64,000 nt of DNA, taken from Cohaesibacter gelatinilyticus. Its GTDB lineage: Bacteria; Pseudomonadota; Alphaproteobacteria; Rhizobiales; Cohaesibacteraceae. The stretch spans positions 1,054,001-1,118,000 of the forward strand of contig NZ_OBEL01000001.1 of assembly GCF_900215605.1 (NCBI RefSeq), read 5' to 3'. Below, in pieces: positions 18,621 to 30,000 of this stretch. Position numbers and translations under genes: made by a program. The notes beneath the pieces are model-generated. The model saw nothing but the letters and a program-made list of their open reading frames with translations, made no database searches and was not told the DNA's origin. The first letter of the stretch is position 1; the number at the start of each line of letters is the position of its first letter.

Positions 18621-18863
18621 CATATATCGGCTCGCCAATATGCAAGGCTGCTGAAAGAATGGGGCAAGTCAATTGGACTGGAACCAAGAGCTTATGGAAC
18701 ACATTCCATAAGCAGTACTAAAGTCACTCAGATTTACAAGAAAATTGGCAACCTGAGAGCTGTTCAGCTCTTGCTCAGCCACACCAAAATGGACAGCACA
18801 GTCCACTATCTTGGTGTCGATCTGGAAGATGGGTTGTCCATTTCCAAAAGTGTTGAGGTCTAA
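18621..18863 (+). pseudogene. Tyrosine integrase C-terminal remnant, copy 1
   Basis: 81 codons match the C-terminus of a small tyrosine integrase: ARQYARLLKEWGKSIGLEP, YGTHS, QIYKKIGNLRAVQLLL, HTKMDSTV, YLGVDLEDGLSISKSVEV, then TAA. Compared with copy 2 (38668-39234) it lacks everything upstream, and three conserved positions have changed: HSMRKTK is HSISSTK, LLGHT is LLSHT and VRYLG is VHYLG, so catalytic residues are lost. Similarity to copy 2 continues past the stop into a G+C-rich tail with AAACTCCGGCCC. Confidence 0.85.
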
Positions 18864-19226
18864 AGATGATGGGCCGGAGGAAACTCCGGCCCGAAGCGGC
18901 CGGGGGTAGCCAAGATTTTTGCCGCGCAGTCCACGATAGCAGTCATTGCTACACAACATAGCATTCCCGATCAGTAGTCGTTGGCATGGCTAACAAAACG
19001 GGGCTTCATACTTGATTGGTGGATGTTATAATTGGATCTTCCAATGAGCATTAAATCAAACTGAATGTAGGCAGGGATCAAATGGTTAAGTCGCTACCCT
19101 TGGGTTGGAAAACCAAGAAATGACTCATCAGATTATCGTATGATGTCCATCAATGCCTGAAATTGGTTGAGGCCAGTTAAACCTATGAAAAATGGCAAAA
19201 GAGCGAAAGAGAATGGGAGGTGCTAT

Positions 19227-19463
19227 ATGCAGGTCAATCTACATGAGGCAAAAGCAAAACTCTCTACCCTTGTTGAGAAAAGCTGTGCAGGCGAAGAGGT
19301 GATCATAACTAAGGCTGGCAAGCCGATTGCTCGACTGGTCAAATATGAGATCAATCCTGTTCCCTGCAAGTTGGGGCTTTATAAGGGTGCCGGATTTTCC
19401 ATGGGTGAAAGCATTCATGACGGAGATGCTGAAATCTCTGTCACATTCGGATTAATGGAATGA
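19227..19463 (+). CDS. Phd/YefM-type antitoxin (orphan)
   Basis: A 78-residue antitoxin of the Phd/VapB prevent-host-death type: MQVNLHEAKAKLSTLVEKS is the DNA-binding N-terminus and EEVIITKAGKPIARLVKY completes the domain. GGGAGG lies just before ATG 19227; an upstream in-frame start would add 20 unrelated residues. The C-terminal part should hold the toxin contact. The toxin gene starts by ATGA overlap but is cut after 13 codons, so this antitoxin now has no partner in the window. Confidence 0.88.
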   Translation: MQVNLHEAKAKLSTLVEKSCAGEEVIITKAGKPIARLVKYEINPVPCKLGLYKGAGFSMGESIHDGDAEISVTFGLME

Positions 19464-19501
19464 TGTGGAGAGTGCTGCTAGATTCCAACGCCTGCATCTG
19501 A
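19460..19501 (+). pseudogene. Truncated VapC-like toxin start
   Basis: ATG 19460 overlaps the antitoxin stop. The 13 codons read MMWRVLLDSNACI and then TGA. VLLDSNACI is what a PIN-domain VapC start looks like, with the first catalytic Asp. The rest is missing; an IS-like remnant and unassigned sequence follow, so the toxin was lost by insertion or deletion. Confidence 0.75.
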
Positions 19502-20209
19502 GCCCCGATCAACACAGATTATCTTTGGTGCGAACAGGCCGAACGACACCAAGATCCTCAATGTGTGAGTTCGTAGATACTGAAGCAAAGGCCGGCAAAT
19601 TGCCCCTTGATCGTGTCTGAAAACGGCCCTTTGCGGACATTCGGTGGTTAATTCCAGTCCTCCGAAAGCTGCCATTCATTCGGCCTGCAATATTCCAATC
19701 GCTCAGATGACAGGGATGCGGACGAAGCTGCCATTTGGTTCGCTAACCCAAAAGTCTGTTCCCCCGCTTTACCGCACTTTCGAAGTAAACTGCACATAGA
19801 GTGCATGCTAGAGGTGCTTAATGTCCAGTCAAAGCATACGGATCGATCCGATCCTCCAAGTTCTGAGGAAACGATCCATGTGCGGCCAAATCCCGGAGGG
19901 GGCGGGAACGAAAAGACCAATCCGCACTTGCGAACGCCTCTTGTAGAACAGACCGTAGCGTTTTGCGGCAGCACCACGCAGCTTGCACATGTTCTCTGTA
20001 AGATCGACTCCGATAGCAGCAGCATCTTCCAGAAGCGCACCTTTCTTTTACTTGTGTGTAGATGCCGCAAGCTTGGCAGGTTGGGATGACGGTAGGCTCG
20101 ACGCGTGCCGCTCAACACGCAAAAAATTTATTGAAGTGCCTCCAGTTCATGTGTAGTGTAACTTTCGAACTTTCGCGCTAAAGGTGAATAACTGGGGGCA
20201 AAAATTTCT
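19502..20209. other. Decayed mobile-element sequence
   Basis: About 700 bases without an intact gene. Several long open frames on the minus strand have Cys- and Ser-rich, non-natural composition. The only recognisable part is the IS110-like fragment at about 19820-20045. The jump in base composition begins near the end of this stretch. Confidence 0.55.
19820..20045 (-). pseudogene. IS110-like transposase fragment
   Basis: In the minus-strand frame a stretch reads AAAIGVDLTENMCKLRGAAA followed by LFYKRRSQVR. This resembles the N-terminus of IS110-type transposases (pattern IGVDLAKNVFQLHGA, then FRKKLSR). Downstream the frame is degenerate. It is a short, decayed remnant; family assignment rests on this one motif. 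Confidence 0.4.
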
Positions 20210-20836
20210 ATGAAAACCGCCATTCTAGCACTTTCTCTCGCAACCATGGCACTTTTTCCGTCGACGGCGCTCTCGCAAACTTGCATGCGGTCATTCAATG
20301 TTGATCCCAATGCAACGATCTCTTCGACGCCAGGAAATGGCGTGTTTACCGGTTGGAATTGCGTCACTGCGGAGCTCTATCGCGAGAAGCTGTTTATCGA
20401 ATATCGTGACCTTTTTGAAGATGATGTTTTCAGCCGGGCAGACGAATGGCTGTCTCAACGCAACCGTCTTCTTGCTCGTCTCGAAGACGCTGAGAACCGA
20501 TACGCAGCCGCGCAGGCAGACGAAAAGGCTGAGTTAGCGCAAACCATTCTTTTGTATGAAGTTGGGATGATAATGGCAGCTTTCGGGTGTCCATCGACAG
20601 GTCCTGGCGCTGCGCTCTGTGTAGCTGGCATTATAAAGGCAAAATACGAATTGATTGACACTCTCGTCTCATCTGGAGGTAAGTCTGACGCTATCCGTCG
20701 GCAATTGGCTGATCTCCGCAGCGAGGCTGCGGCTGCCGAGGCGTTGTCCGCGGCGGAATTGGGACGGGCTCTCGAGGCATACCGCGGTGAGGCGGATCTT
20801 CTATGCGGTATAGTCCAGAGAGAGTGTCTGCGATAG
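20210..20836 (+). CDS. Exported protein, first gene of giant-protein cassette
   Basis: A 208-residue protein with a Sec signal peptide (hydrophobic LALSLATMALFPSTALS, predicted cut before QTC). The mature part has a helical, Glu/Ala/Arg-rich region (about 75-110) that may form a coiled coil, a short hydrophobic segment LLYEVGMIMAAFGCPSTGPG and six Cys. I do not recognise it. It lies 183 bases upstream of the TolQ-like gene on the same strand and begins the change to higher G+C, so it probably belongs to the same envelope system; that is inference. Confidence 0.72.
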   Translation: MKTAILALSLATMALFPSTALSQTCMRSFNVDPNATISSTPGNGVFTGWNCVTAELYREKLFIEYRDLFEDDVFSRADEWLSQRNRLLARLEDAENRYAAAQADEKAELAQTILLYEVGMIMAAFGCPSTGPGAALCVAGIIKAKYELIDTLVSSGGKSDAIRRQLADLRSEAAAAEALSAAELGRALEAYRGEADLLCGIVQRECLR

Positions 20837-21019
20837 AACAAGGGGCAAAAGATATATTTGCGGTCATTTCGCTGTTTTTCGCCAGGAAAGTGAAGTTTGC
20901 GGGTTTGGGTCGTGCTGAAAACGTTTAGTCCAAAGAAGTTGCTTTAAAATTTGGTTTCGGCTCAATCTATTGGTTGATCCTAATCCGAACCAAAAGAGCA
21001 TTAAGAGGGAAATACTGTT

Positions 21020-22645
21020 TTGTTCGAAGAGGATTGGGACGCTGCGCGCGCTTACGCTGACAAGAGGTTTAGGCCAAAACTCCGCCGCTATGCGTTAGCG
21101 AACAACGCATGGTTTTGGCTATTTGGTTTGCTAGTATCTTGGCTTGTTGCGCTCTTTTTGTTGTTTGCTCTCACCGCGTACCGTCCTGTTCTACCTTTCG
21201 ACGGCTTCAGATCGCTGGAAGTTGCGTGGAGCAGTCCCGAAGCCCAGCCCGATCGCCCTCTGGCCCAAATGCACAATCGCACCTCGGCCATGTCGTTGCG
21301 AGAATACTTGGGGCGCGCCGTTGGAGCCATTCCTCCTGCTTGCGCCATCACGCAAGGTAAATTGCGACGTCCCACAGGATCCGAAATGCCGGGACAACCT
21401 GGAATCCTTGCCCTGTTGGGATACGACCAAGGCGAAATAACAGAGCCATACACACCATGCCTTTGGCGCGATGATCCCCGCAGCATTCTGGCAGCCTTGT
21501 CGTTTGACGTTGGTCCGGTTCAGAAGTTCACCCTGCTCATTCTGATCATCGCATTGTTCATGCTGCAGAGGAACAAATTCTTTCGTACCGTCGAGGAAGA
21601 GGCTTGGCCAGTTAATGATGAATTGAGAAATTCGAACAAACCGGGGTGGCGCGACAAGATTGAGATGGTTGAGGAGTTTGACGCCGACAATCAGCCTGTT
21701 CGTGATGAAAACGGCCAACATAAGAAAGAGCGGATCGAAAAAACAGTACGGATGCCAGAAGTCGTGCACCATCCAGTGCGTTACATTCGCCCGAGCAACG
21801 TTACCGGTACAAAGGGAAATCCGATCCCTCAGCACATGCTTGCCCAAACGTTTTTTCCCACACAAGATTTGCTGCTTGAGCCGATGACAGCGGAAGGGTC
21901 GGCGGTGAGACGTTATGAGCAAGGATTATCCGAAGTGGAGAAAGAGTTGCATGACGCAGCAGGCAATCAAAGCCTTCGCGGTCCTGTCGACTTAATAAAG
22001 GACGTTCTCAAGGCAGGAGCGCACAGCGGAAAGGTTGGCGATTCCGAACGACGCATGCGCGTCGCAGTGTATGAATACACATCGTCACTGTCAGATCGGC
22101 TCGACATGGCACACTACCTGATGTGGCTTCTGCCTACCGTTGGTTTTTTGGGCACGATTTACGGCATCAGCGCCAGCCTTGTGCGCGCCAAAGGCCTGTT
22201 TGGCGGCAAAGCAGACCTTGATCCGAATAAGTTTTCCAAGAACATCGAACTGGTTGTGGACGGTTTGGGGGTCGCCTTTGACACCACCTCCATGGCTCTT
22301 GTTTGCTCGGCCTTTCTCTACTGGCGCCTCGTTCGGGCCGAGCAGGACATCCGTACCTTGAGCATCCGGGCTCGGGATAGCCTGTCCAACTTGCTGGTGG
22401 ATAGGCTGGTTGATCGCGTGATTGAATTTCCGCCGAACGGGTTGGGGACCGAAGCGTCTGCCCCTACTGAAACTGGCAAGCCCGTTGAAGTGCCGACCTC
22501 AGCGGCTGCTGCGCCGTTCGATCCAGACGTACGGGGGCCAGATGTGCAGGACGCTGAACCAGTGGTGGACGACGAACCAGCTGCAGCGAGCACTGACGGC
22601 TCGCCCGGCGCATCCGGTAAGCTAGAGGACGTTCGCAGTGTCTGA
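21020..22645 (+). CDS. TolQ/ExbB/MotA-like proton channel protein
   Basis: A 541-residue inner-membrane protein. Hydrophobic spans: about 31-52, 168-185, 363-388 and 415-435. The last two carry the MotA/TolQ/ExbB signature: WLLPTVGFLGTIYGISASLV and LVVDGLGVAFDTTSMALV, including the polar Thr and small residues of the channel. A Cys-containing loop of about 115 residues joins spans 1 and 2, outside the membrane if this has MotA-like topology; about 175 cytoplasmic residues join spans 2 and 3. The C-terminus (about 475-541) is Pro/Ala/Asp-rich. Start is TTG 21020 with GAGGGA upstream. It overlaps the next gene by eight bases. It should be the pentameric stator subunit of an ion-driven motor. 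Confidence 0.85.
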   Translation: MFEEDWDAARAYADKRFRPKLRRYALANNAWFWLFGLLVSWLVALFLLFALTAYRPVLPFDGFRSLEVAWSSPEAQPDRPLAQMHNRTSAMSLREYLGRAVGAIPPACAITQGKLRRPTGSEMPGQPGILALLGYDQGEITEPYTPCLWRDDPRSILAALSFDVGPVQKFTLLILIIALFMLQRNKFFRTVEEEAWPVNDELRNSNKPGWRDKIEMVEEFDADNQPVRDENGQHKKERIEKTVRMPEVVHHPVRYIRPSNVTGTKGNPIPQHMLAQTFFPTQDLLLEPMTAEGSAVRRYEQGLSEVEKELHDAAGNQSLRGPVDLIKDVLKAGAHSGKVGDSERRMRVAVYEYTSSLSDRLDMAHYLMWLLPTVGFLGTIYGISASLVRAKGLFGGKADLDPNKFSKNIELVVDGLGVAFDTTSMALVCSAFLYWRLVRAEQDIRTLSIRARDSLSNLLVDRLVDRVIEFPPNGLGTEASAPTETGKPVEVPTSAAAAPFDPDVRGPDVQDAEPVVDDEPAAASTDGSPGASGKLEDVRSV

Positions 22646-23258
22646 CTTTCGCCATCTCGAAAGACCACGTTCCCGGCCTGAGTTCTTTGGGCTCGCGACG
22701 CTCGACACGGTAACATGTGCGCTTGCGGGCGGAATTGTCCTAATGATCCTCATGGCCGCGCTCACGGATCGCAGCGCTCCGGTCCAACTGACGCCGCTGC
22801 GCGCCATCTTCGAGAGCGGCGAAGCGAAGGATCCGACACCGGCCGAACGTGGGGTCAGCGAAGCCGCAGCGGCAGCGCGGGACATGTACAACCTCGCTGT
22901 GGTGTTCATTTCGGCACCTTCTAGCAGGGATGCAGTAGCACTAGTCAGCGCTAGGGGCCAAGACTGCGCACTGGCCGAGGTCGAAGCGCGCATCATGCGC
23001 GAAGCCGGAAGCCATTTTCTGTCGGATGATCCGGGGGCCTCGACCGCACTCGGGATTTGGGCGGCCGGTAATCCGGTAGGTTGCCAACGTTTTGAAGTGC
23101 AATCGCCGGTCACAAGCACAGCCCCTTGCAGTGTCGTTTTGGTCACCGGCGGGCACTATGACGTCCGACGTTTTCCTAATTGCAACGTCACGTTTGTATT
23201 TACCACTGCGCTAACAGAGCAAGGCGATGCGGTTTTCCGTTTCGAGCGCGGGTACTGA
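22638..23258 (+). CDS. TolR/ExbD-like single-span subunit 1
   Basis: A 206-residue protein starting at GTG 22638, with GAGGA eight bases upstream. A single span at about 22-42 (TLDTVTCALAGGIVLMILMA) carries Asp at its cytoplasmic end, the position of the ion-binding Asp in MotB, TolR, ExbD and ZorB. The rest, about 160 residues, is predicted periplasmic and has four Cys that could form two disulfides. No OmpA-type peptidoglycan-binding motif is visible. Family sequence similarity is weak; the assignment rests on the span, the Asp, size and the TolQ-like neighbour with which it overlaps. Confidence 0.68.
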   Translation: MSDFRHLERPRSRPEFFGLATLDTVTCALAGGIVLMILMAALTDRSAPVQLTPLRAIFESGEAKDPTPAERGVSEAAAAARDMYNLAVVFISAPSSRDAVALVSARGQDCALAEVEARIMREAGSHFLSDDPGASTALGIWAAGNPVGCQRFEVQSPVTSTAPCSVVLVTGGHYDVRRFPNCNVTFVFTTALTEQGDAVFRFERGY

Positions 23259-23259
23259 C

Positions 23260-24006
23260 ATGCGACGTGCGCGAGCCGGATTTGCCTGGGTATCTATGAT
23301 GGACCTGCTCTTTGGTCTCTTTGGCGCACTGGTGATCCTGACGGTCCTGATCGTTCTCAAACTTGGACGCGACAGCGGTATCGAAGGTAAAAACTTTCAT
23401 CTAATCACGCTTGATGCCGAAGCCGTCCTGGATATTGCGCCGCTGCATCGCGCGCTTGGTCGTATGGCATTCGGGTTTCGGGTCATGGACGCTAATTCAA
23501 TCCCGTGCGACTTTGGCGCGAGTTTCACGCCTGCAGACTGCAACTCGACGTTGCTCAGGCCCGAAGAGCCGGCACCGTCCGAGGACGCGGTACCCCAGCA
23601 GGCGATGTTTCGCACCGGCGTCGTTCCGGTCCAAGGCGCACCGGGAGACCATATCTTGTCATCGGCCTTGTTCGTGCCCGACGGGCCGCGCATCACGGTT
23701 GCGCCATTTCTTTCGAATATCGCTGTCTTGCATGAACTGCCACAGGGTGTCCTGAAGGCCGATCTGCGTCTGCGCGTGAACATTAAGACTGGCGATGTCT
23801 TTTGGTCCCCCGCCCCGTTTTGCGTCAGCGTCGGAGAGCTGATCGAGCTTTCGGAGGCGGATGACAGGGGATTGGCGAAATTGGATTTCTGCACGCTTTC
23901 GGCGTGTCCGACCAGAACGCAGGCCGACGCGGCCGCTAGGCCAACAGCGCCGCGCACCTGCTCACTGAACCTTGAGCGACAAGGAGGGGCTCTTGTCTTG
24001 GAGTGA
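23260..24006 (+). CDS. TolR/ExbD-like single-span subunit 2
   Basis: A 248-residue protein. ATG 23260 is separated from the preceding stop by one base. A span at about 12-33 (VSMMDLLFGLFGALVILTVL) again has Asp at its start, the pattern MDLLF being close to the MMDLL motif of MotB/ExbD-type proteins. The remaining 210 residues are predicted periplasmic, with seven Cys. Two different TolR-like subunits beside one TolQ-like protein recall the AglRQS motor layout of Myxococcus, but this is similarity of layout only. Its last 14 bases overlap the start of the giant gene. Confidence 0.68.
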   Translation: MRRARAGFAWVSMMDLLFGLFGALVILTVLIVLKLGRDSGIEGKNFHLITLDAEAVLDIAPLHRALGRMAFGFRVMDANSIPCDFGASFTPADCNSTLLRPEEPAPSEDAVPQQAMFRTGVVPVQGAPGDHILSSALFVPDGPRITVAPFLSNIAVLHELPQGVLKADLRLRVNIKTGDVFWSPAPFCVSVGELIELSEADDRGLAKLDFCTLSACPTRTQADAAARPTAPRTCSLNLERQGGALVLE

Positions 24007-27000
24007 TCGTTTGCGCGCCGCGCTGTCTGCCGCCGTCCTGTTTTGTTTTGGTGTCTTACAGGCGCATGCCCAGGATGCTGTGGAAACCGAGATCGAAGCC
24101 TTGCGCGCGGCAGCGCACAAGATGGCGGTCGCCTTTGACTCCGATGGCGTGGGACCGGTGGGTAAGGTCTCGCTCGATCTGATGTTCGTCTTCCAGGAAC
24201 TGACAGCGCTCCAGAGGAATGGCGCTCTTGTCGGCGAGGTCTGCGCCCCTCCGGACACGGACATGACGCTCCGTATGTTGAGCGAGCCGGACTGTCTGGC
24301 GACCCTGATCTCGATGGAACGTCAGGTTTGGCGCTTGGCGGCCGAACTGGCCGCCGATGCGCATTTGATTGCAAGCAAACGGCTGGCCGACACCCTGCCG
24401 CCGCCGCCGATCCCGGAGTCGGACCGGACCGAGGCGCGTGAGGCCGAAGTCGCGGCGTGGTGGGCCAAGGCTGCGCCGACGGCGCTCGAGGCGGTGTCGC
24501 GGGTGGGGCGCGAATGGATCAAGCAGCGCAGAGACGAAGACGAGATCGCCGATCGGGCGCTGCGCCGACTGGCCCGCGCCCTGCGCCAGATCGAGCAGGA
24601 ACCCGCCGTGGCGCAGTTGCGCAATGCGGTGAAGGATGCGCCGGAATTCGCCAGTCTGGTTGCGTCTCTGCGGGTGATCGTCGACCCCGGTCAAGCTCTG
24701 GAGGACCGCGCCGAAGCGACGGTGCGCTTCGCGGCGGCCTATGCCGGGCTTCAGGCCGACGCGCTGAAACAGGTGTTTTCGACGCCCATCGACGCCAACA
24801 CCTGCCGTGACACGCTGCCAGAAGAGTTGCGCGATGCGCGCTGGTATCGTGAGGAACTCTGCACCGCTGCATTCGACCGGTTAAAGGCCGTCTCAGAAGC
24901 GCTCGACGTGCCGCGCGAGGCCGCCTCCGGCGCCTATGCGGCGCTCGAGGCTGAAATTGATGCGCGCGCCGCGGAAGTGGACGCCTTTACTGCGGCGCTG
25001 ACCGAGGCCTTTGACGAGCGCATTCTGACCATCCGCTTGCTGGTTGCCAAGGCCGAAGCCTTGCCCCTCGCGGGCGGAACCTGCACCGATGCCACACGCG
25101 CCATGGCCGAGCCAGCGGAGGCCATCACTGGCCCACTCAACGAAAGCCGGCTGCGGCGTGCGGCCGAAGGTCTGGCTGGCGTTTTGACTGCCTGTGCCGA
25201 ACAGAACTTGACCGATCAGTTGACCCTGATGTGCCGGCGCACGCAGTCCGTTCTGGCCGGACCAACCCAGCGCTTTGATACCCGGATCCGCGCGGTCCCG
25301 ACGGCGCTGCCAGCACCCTTCAATCGCGATTTGCAGAAGCCTTGGGAGGCCTTGGTGTCAGCCGCAGGGCGGGACGGTCTAGCGGGAATTTGCGAAGGCA
25401 CGGTCTCGCTGGACCCCGACACTGTGATGCGTAGGGCCGAGGCGCTCGAAAACGCCGCGGGCGCCGCGCTGGAGCGCCTGCTGCAAGCCGCGGTACAGTC
25501 CTTGCAAGACAAGGCGCTGGCCAGTCTTGAAGGTGTTCTCGACCGCTCGAAGGTGCCGGTTGAAGTGACCGCCAGCATCGAAACTGGGCTGACCGCGCTT
25601 TGCGACATGGTTACGCCGCTCAGCCCAGCGCCGGAGGGATCGGTGCGCCGCGCGGTGTCGCAAGCGGTGCTGACTGACCTCGGCCTTGTGGACAATGGCG
25701 CGGCGGTTGCCGAAGTGGCACTGATGTGCACCGAATTGCGCAAGGGCACAGGCGTCTGGACCGGTGCGGCATTCTCGGATGCCTTTAACGCGGTGTTACA
25801 GGACTCCTTGGAGGAAACGCAGGCCGCTGCCGTGGTCGCGCGTCTGGATGAGGCCATGGACCGCCTTCAGCAGTCCGGTGATCGGCTCGCGAAACGCGCC
25901 GCAACGGCAGCCGTCATTCTCGAGGGGTCTGCAGTGCTGGATCGTGTTGTCAGCATGCAGGCTGACAGCGGGTGCGGGCCCGAGGCGGAGACCGATGAGA
26001 ATGCGCCGCCGAACACGGGGCTCGAAATGGGGCTTTTGTCGAAGAAGGTCGAGCGCAGGCTCATCGTCGAAGACGGCCGCTGGACGATCCACCTCGGTGC
26101 GGAACTGAATCTGGCAGTCTGCGGCCTGCGCTCGAACGATCCGAAAGCCCTGCATCAGGTTGTCAGCGTCGTAGAGGCCAGTACGCAGTTTTCCGAAGCC
26201 TTTGATGTGGATACGGCGACGGATACGGTGGCGGTGGCAGACCAGTTGCAGGCCGCCATGCGTCGTGCTGTTGAAGAGGCGGAAATCACTGTCGACGAGG
26301 CATTGCTCAACGTGCAACTCCGGCGCATCGCCGCTGCGGCAGGGCTCGACCTCGACGCCCTGGCGCGCCTGCGCCTTGGACCGCTCAGCGGCAGCGGCTT
26401 TGACAAGCAGTACGGTTTGCTGTTGCGGGTGGCCTTGCCAGAGCCGGTGAACCAGAGTTTCTGCCTCAGCGTCCCTACCGACCCGGCTCGGGTCTCACCA
26501 GACTGCCCGTCATTCGAAGATGCCGAAGTGGTGGTGAGCGCGATGGCCGAGGCCATGGCGCGGCAAGCCTTCGACGCGCTGGCCGCCACGGTTGGTGCCG
26601 AGTTGCAGCGTTTTCTGGCCGATTCCAAGGGTCTGGCCGCCATCGAAGACCTTTTGCAGGACAACGCGGAGATCACAGTGGTTCGGGGCCCGTCGCGAAC
26701 CAGCGGCGAGATCCTGTCCTGGGTGCGCATAACCGTGCCCAAGAACGCCATAGCGGATCTGACGACGATTCACGGCCTTGCGCCGCTTACAGGCGCCTTT
26801 GTGTTTCAGACCACGCTCGACGGCGATCGTCTCGACCAGATGATTGTCGAAAGACCCACGGTGAACGGGGTCGCATTGGTGCAGCGTGCCTTGTCCCTTT
26901 TGCCCTCGGATTCGGATCTACTGATCCTGAAGGAAATCGGCGCGCCGGATCCTCTGAAACCGGATGACCTGCCGCATGCACTGCAGGATGTGGCCTCGGC

Positions 27001-30000
27001 GCGGGATCGAACACAATGTGCCGGTGCCTATGTCGTCTCGGTCGCCTTTGGCCGGCAGGCACCTGTGCAAGGTCCGCTGGGCTTTGTCTGCGTGCAACCT
27101 TCCGGCGACGAACCCTGGCTGGTGCTGGGCCCGGATGTCGAACTCACAAGCCCGGACGGCGACTGGCGCATGCGGGTGCGCGCTGTCGAAAGCGATGCGA
27201 GCAACGATGGAGGCATCTACGACCTCAACGTGCGGGTCTCGTCACACACACCGCTCTTTGCTGAGGTCGACAACGCCCGTGCCTTGTTGCGCATCGATCT
27301 GCCACGGGGCGTGGTCAGCCTGCCATCAGATGTCGATGAGAATGCCAAGCTGTATCTCGACATCGAAAACGCCCTGAGTGTGCAATTGCCCCGGGGTGTC
27401 CGGGTGCACGGGCTACAGTTTGCCTCGGACGGCCTGGACATTTCCATCGATCCCAGCGGCGCCATCGATGATGCTTGGCGCGGCCTGTCCGACATGTTGT
27501 CCGAGGAGGCCGCCGTCTGGCAGGCCTGGGCCGAGGATGTGGGTGCGACTTTGCAAGAGGAAAGCGAGGCGTATTGCAAGCACGTGGTACCGCTGCAGCG
27601 CCTTGGGCAGACCCTCGCTGACGGGATGCTTGCCCCGGTGCCCGAGATGTGCACCGTCAGCGAGCCCGACGAAGGCCGCATCCTCTTGCGCGATCAGGAG
27701 CTGACCTGGTCCTGTTCCGGCAGCAATATCGCACCGGGCCGTGAGGTTGATTACTGCGACTTAGAACTGCCGGATGACTTTGGCCTTTGCGGGGACGCTG
27801 TCGACATTCGGTTCGACTGGCGCGGCACGGAGCGTCCGGAAAAACCCGAGGTGCACTCAGCAGATCTCGAAGAGTGTATCAAAGACACCACTGATGATCT
27901 GCTCCCCCGTGATCAGTTGGGCTACGACGAGATCAAAGTGTCGCTCGGGTTCGATGGCGCATGTTCCGATCTTAACCGCCTGTCGGATTGTGCCATCACA
28001 GGCACCTTCACGCTGGACCTGAGTGACCTTGCAGACCAGCTGAACAAGACCGGCTCGGACACGCTTGGCCGGATCTATGACGACGAGGCCTGTGCGCTCG
28101 ACGCGCCGCAGCTCGATGTGACGGCCCTGGTCTCACTTGACGGAACCTTGCGGTTTGGGGCGGGCGTATCAGGGCTGGACGCGCTAGAAAACCGGTTTAG
28201 GCGCTGCGCAGATGCGCTGGCCGCTGCCGCCGCCGAAGCCGCGCTCTCCGAGGTTGCGGATACGGTCGATCTGTCGGATCTCTACCAAGGGATCGCCGAT
28301 GCCAGCTCCTCCGTTCTGGATGGCACTACGGAAACGCTCGGCGCGACCCTGGATGGTGAGGCCTCCTGCATTTTGAAGAGCACCGAGAGAGACGCTCAGA
28401 TTGCCTGTGGCGCCTACAGTGGTGAAGACGTGCAGACCGGCCGGGTCACCGGGGCGATCGTCACTGCGCCTTATGAGATCCTCGGCGAGGATCTGAAGGT
28501 GACTGCGGACCTGTCCTGGAGCACCGCGAAGTTGTCGGTGGAAGGCCTGGATACTGACCCGCTCGCAGATTGGGCCGAATCCCAGGCTAAAGGCTTGATC
28601 CACCCGAAAGATGCTCGCCTGTCACTCACATGCCCGCAGACGCAGGACGGCGATTGTCTGAACGAATTGGCGCGCCGCCTTGGGGACTCGATCTCTGGCA
28701 AATATCTTCGGTCCAAGGATGGCGCGACACTGATCCAGACCGACAAGCGCTTTGAACTGACCCTGCCTTACGATCTCGTTATTGACGAATTGGGCCTGCG
28801 CAGCAGCGTTGATCTGCGCTGCATCATCGACCTCGAGGGCTTTCCGAACGTCGCAGCGCCCGACTGCGGCGGCCAAGGCCTATCGCCCGAGGCGCTGGTG
28901 ATGGACGCGGTGGCCCGGATCCTCGCCGAAGGCCCGCTGGAGGTTGGTCAGACTCTGGACCTCGGCCTGATCGCTTTCGAGATCAAGCAAGCGCCCGACC
29001 ACAAACCGTCGCTTGGCCGAATCGAAATGACAGCTGAGGCGTCCTTTGCTGGCCTCGGTATCGACGAAACCGTCGACGCAAAGATCACGCTGGACCGCAA
29101 TCTCAACCCGGACATCGACGCCGACTACAACGCACTGACAGGCAAAATCACTGAGCAACTGACCAGCGGCATCAACGACCTCCTCGGCGACTTTGGGGTC
29201 AAGATTACCAATATCGGGCTGAGCCCGGCGGACGGGAGCATGCCGAAGGCCTTGTTGATCGACAGCGAGGCCAGTATTGCCGGACTTTTTGCGATCTCTG
29301 CGCCGCAAGTGCAGCTGAGCGAAGAAGGTCTGGCGATCCAGGGGCCAAACCGCTTTGCCATTTCCTTTGGCGAAGGTCTCACCATCCCCGTGCCGCCGCT
29401 CGCCATCTGTCCCAACGGCGGTGCCATTGAAGACACAGAGTTGACCATCAGGGCGGCCGTGACCGTTGCAGAATGCAGTGCCAGCTATCTGCTGAACTAT
29501 CGCGGCAGCCTGACGATGGACATCGAACGCCCCCTGAAGGTGACCACCAAGGGCGCGCTCACGCTGCTCAGCATCATCCCGTTGGGCAGCAACGAAGGGG
29601 TCATCGATCTGGGCAAACCCTTTGTTCAGCATCAGTCTGAAATTGGTGGCGCGGTCTCTGACATCCTGTCGATGCGCGGGCAGTTCACGATCGACGGACC
29701 GCAAAAGATCGTCACTGCGGACAGCAGTGTGAAGGTCTTTACCGTGCCGGTGGGAGACGGGCGGTTCCTGCTGGATCTCGATCAGGGCATCCTGGATACC
29801 ACGACCGAGTTCAACATCGCGGCCTTCCTTCGCGGCAATGGCGCCGTACGCACCGGCAAGGGGTTCTCGCGGCCCGAGGCGGCGGCGGGCACCCGCATGT
29901 CGATTGCCGGCTTTGACGCCTTTAGCGCCGATCTCAAGGCACGCGCCAATCTGGCACGCGCGCGGCTCAGCGTTTTGGGGCTGCGACTTACAGTGGCCTT

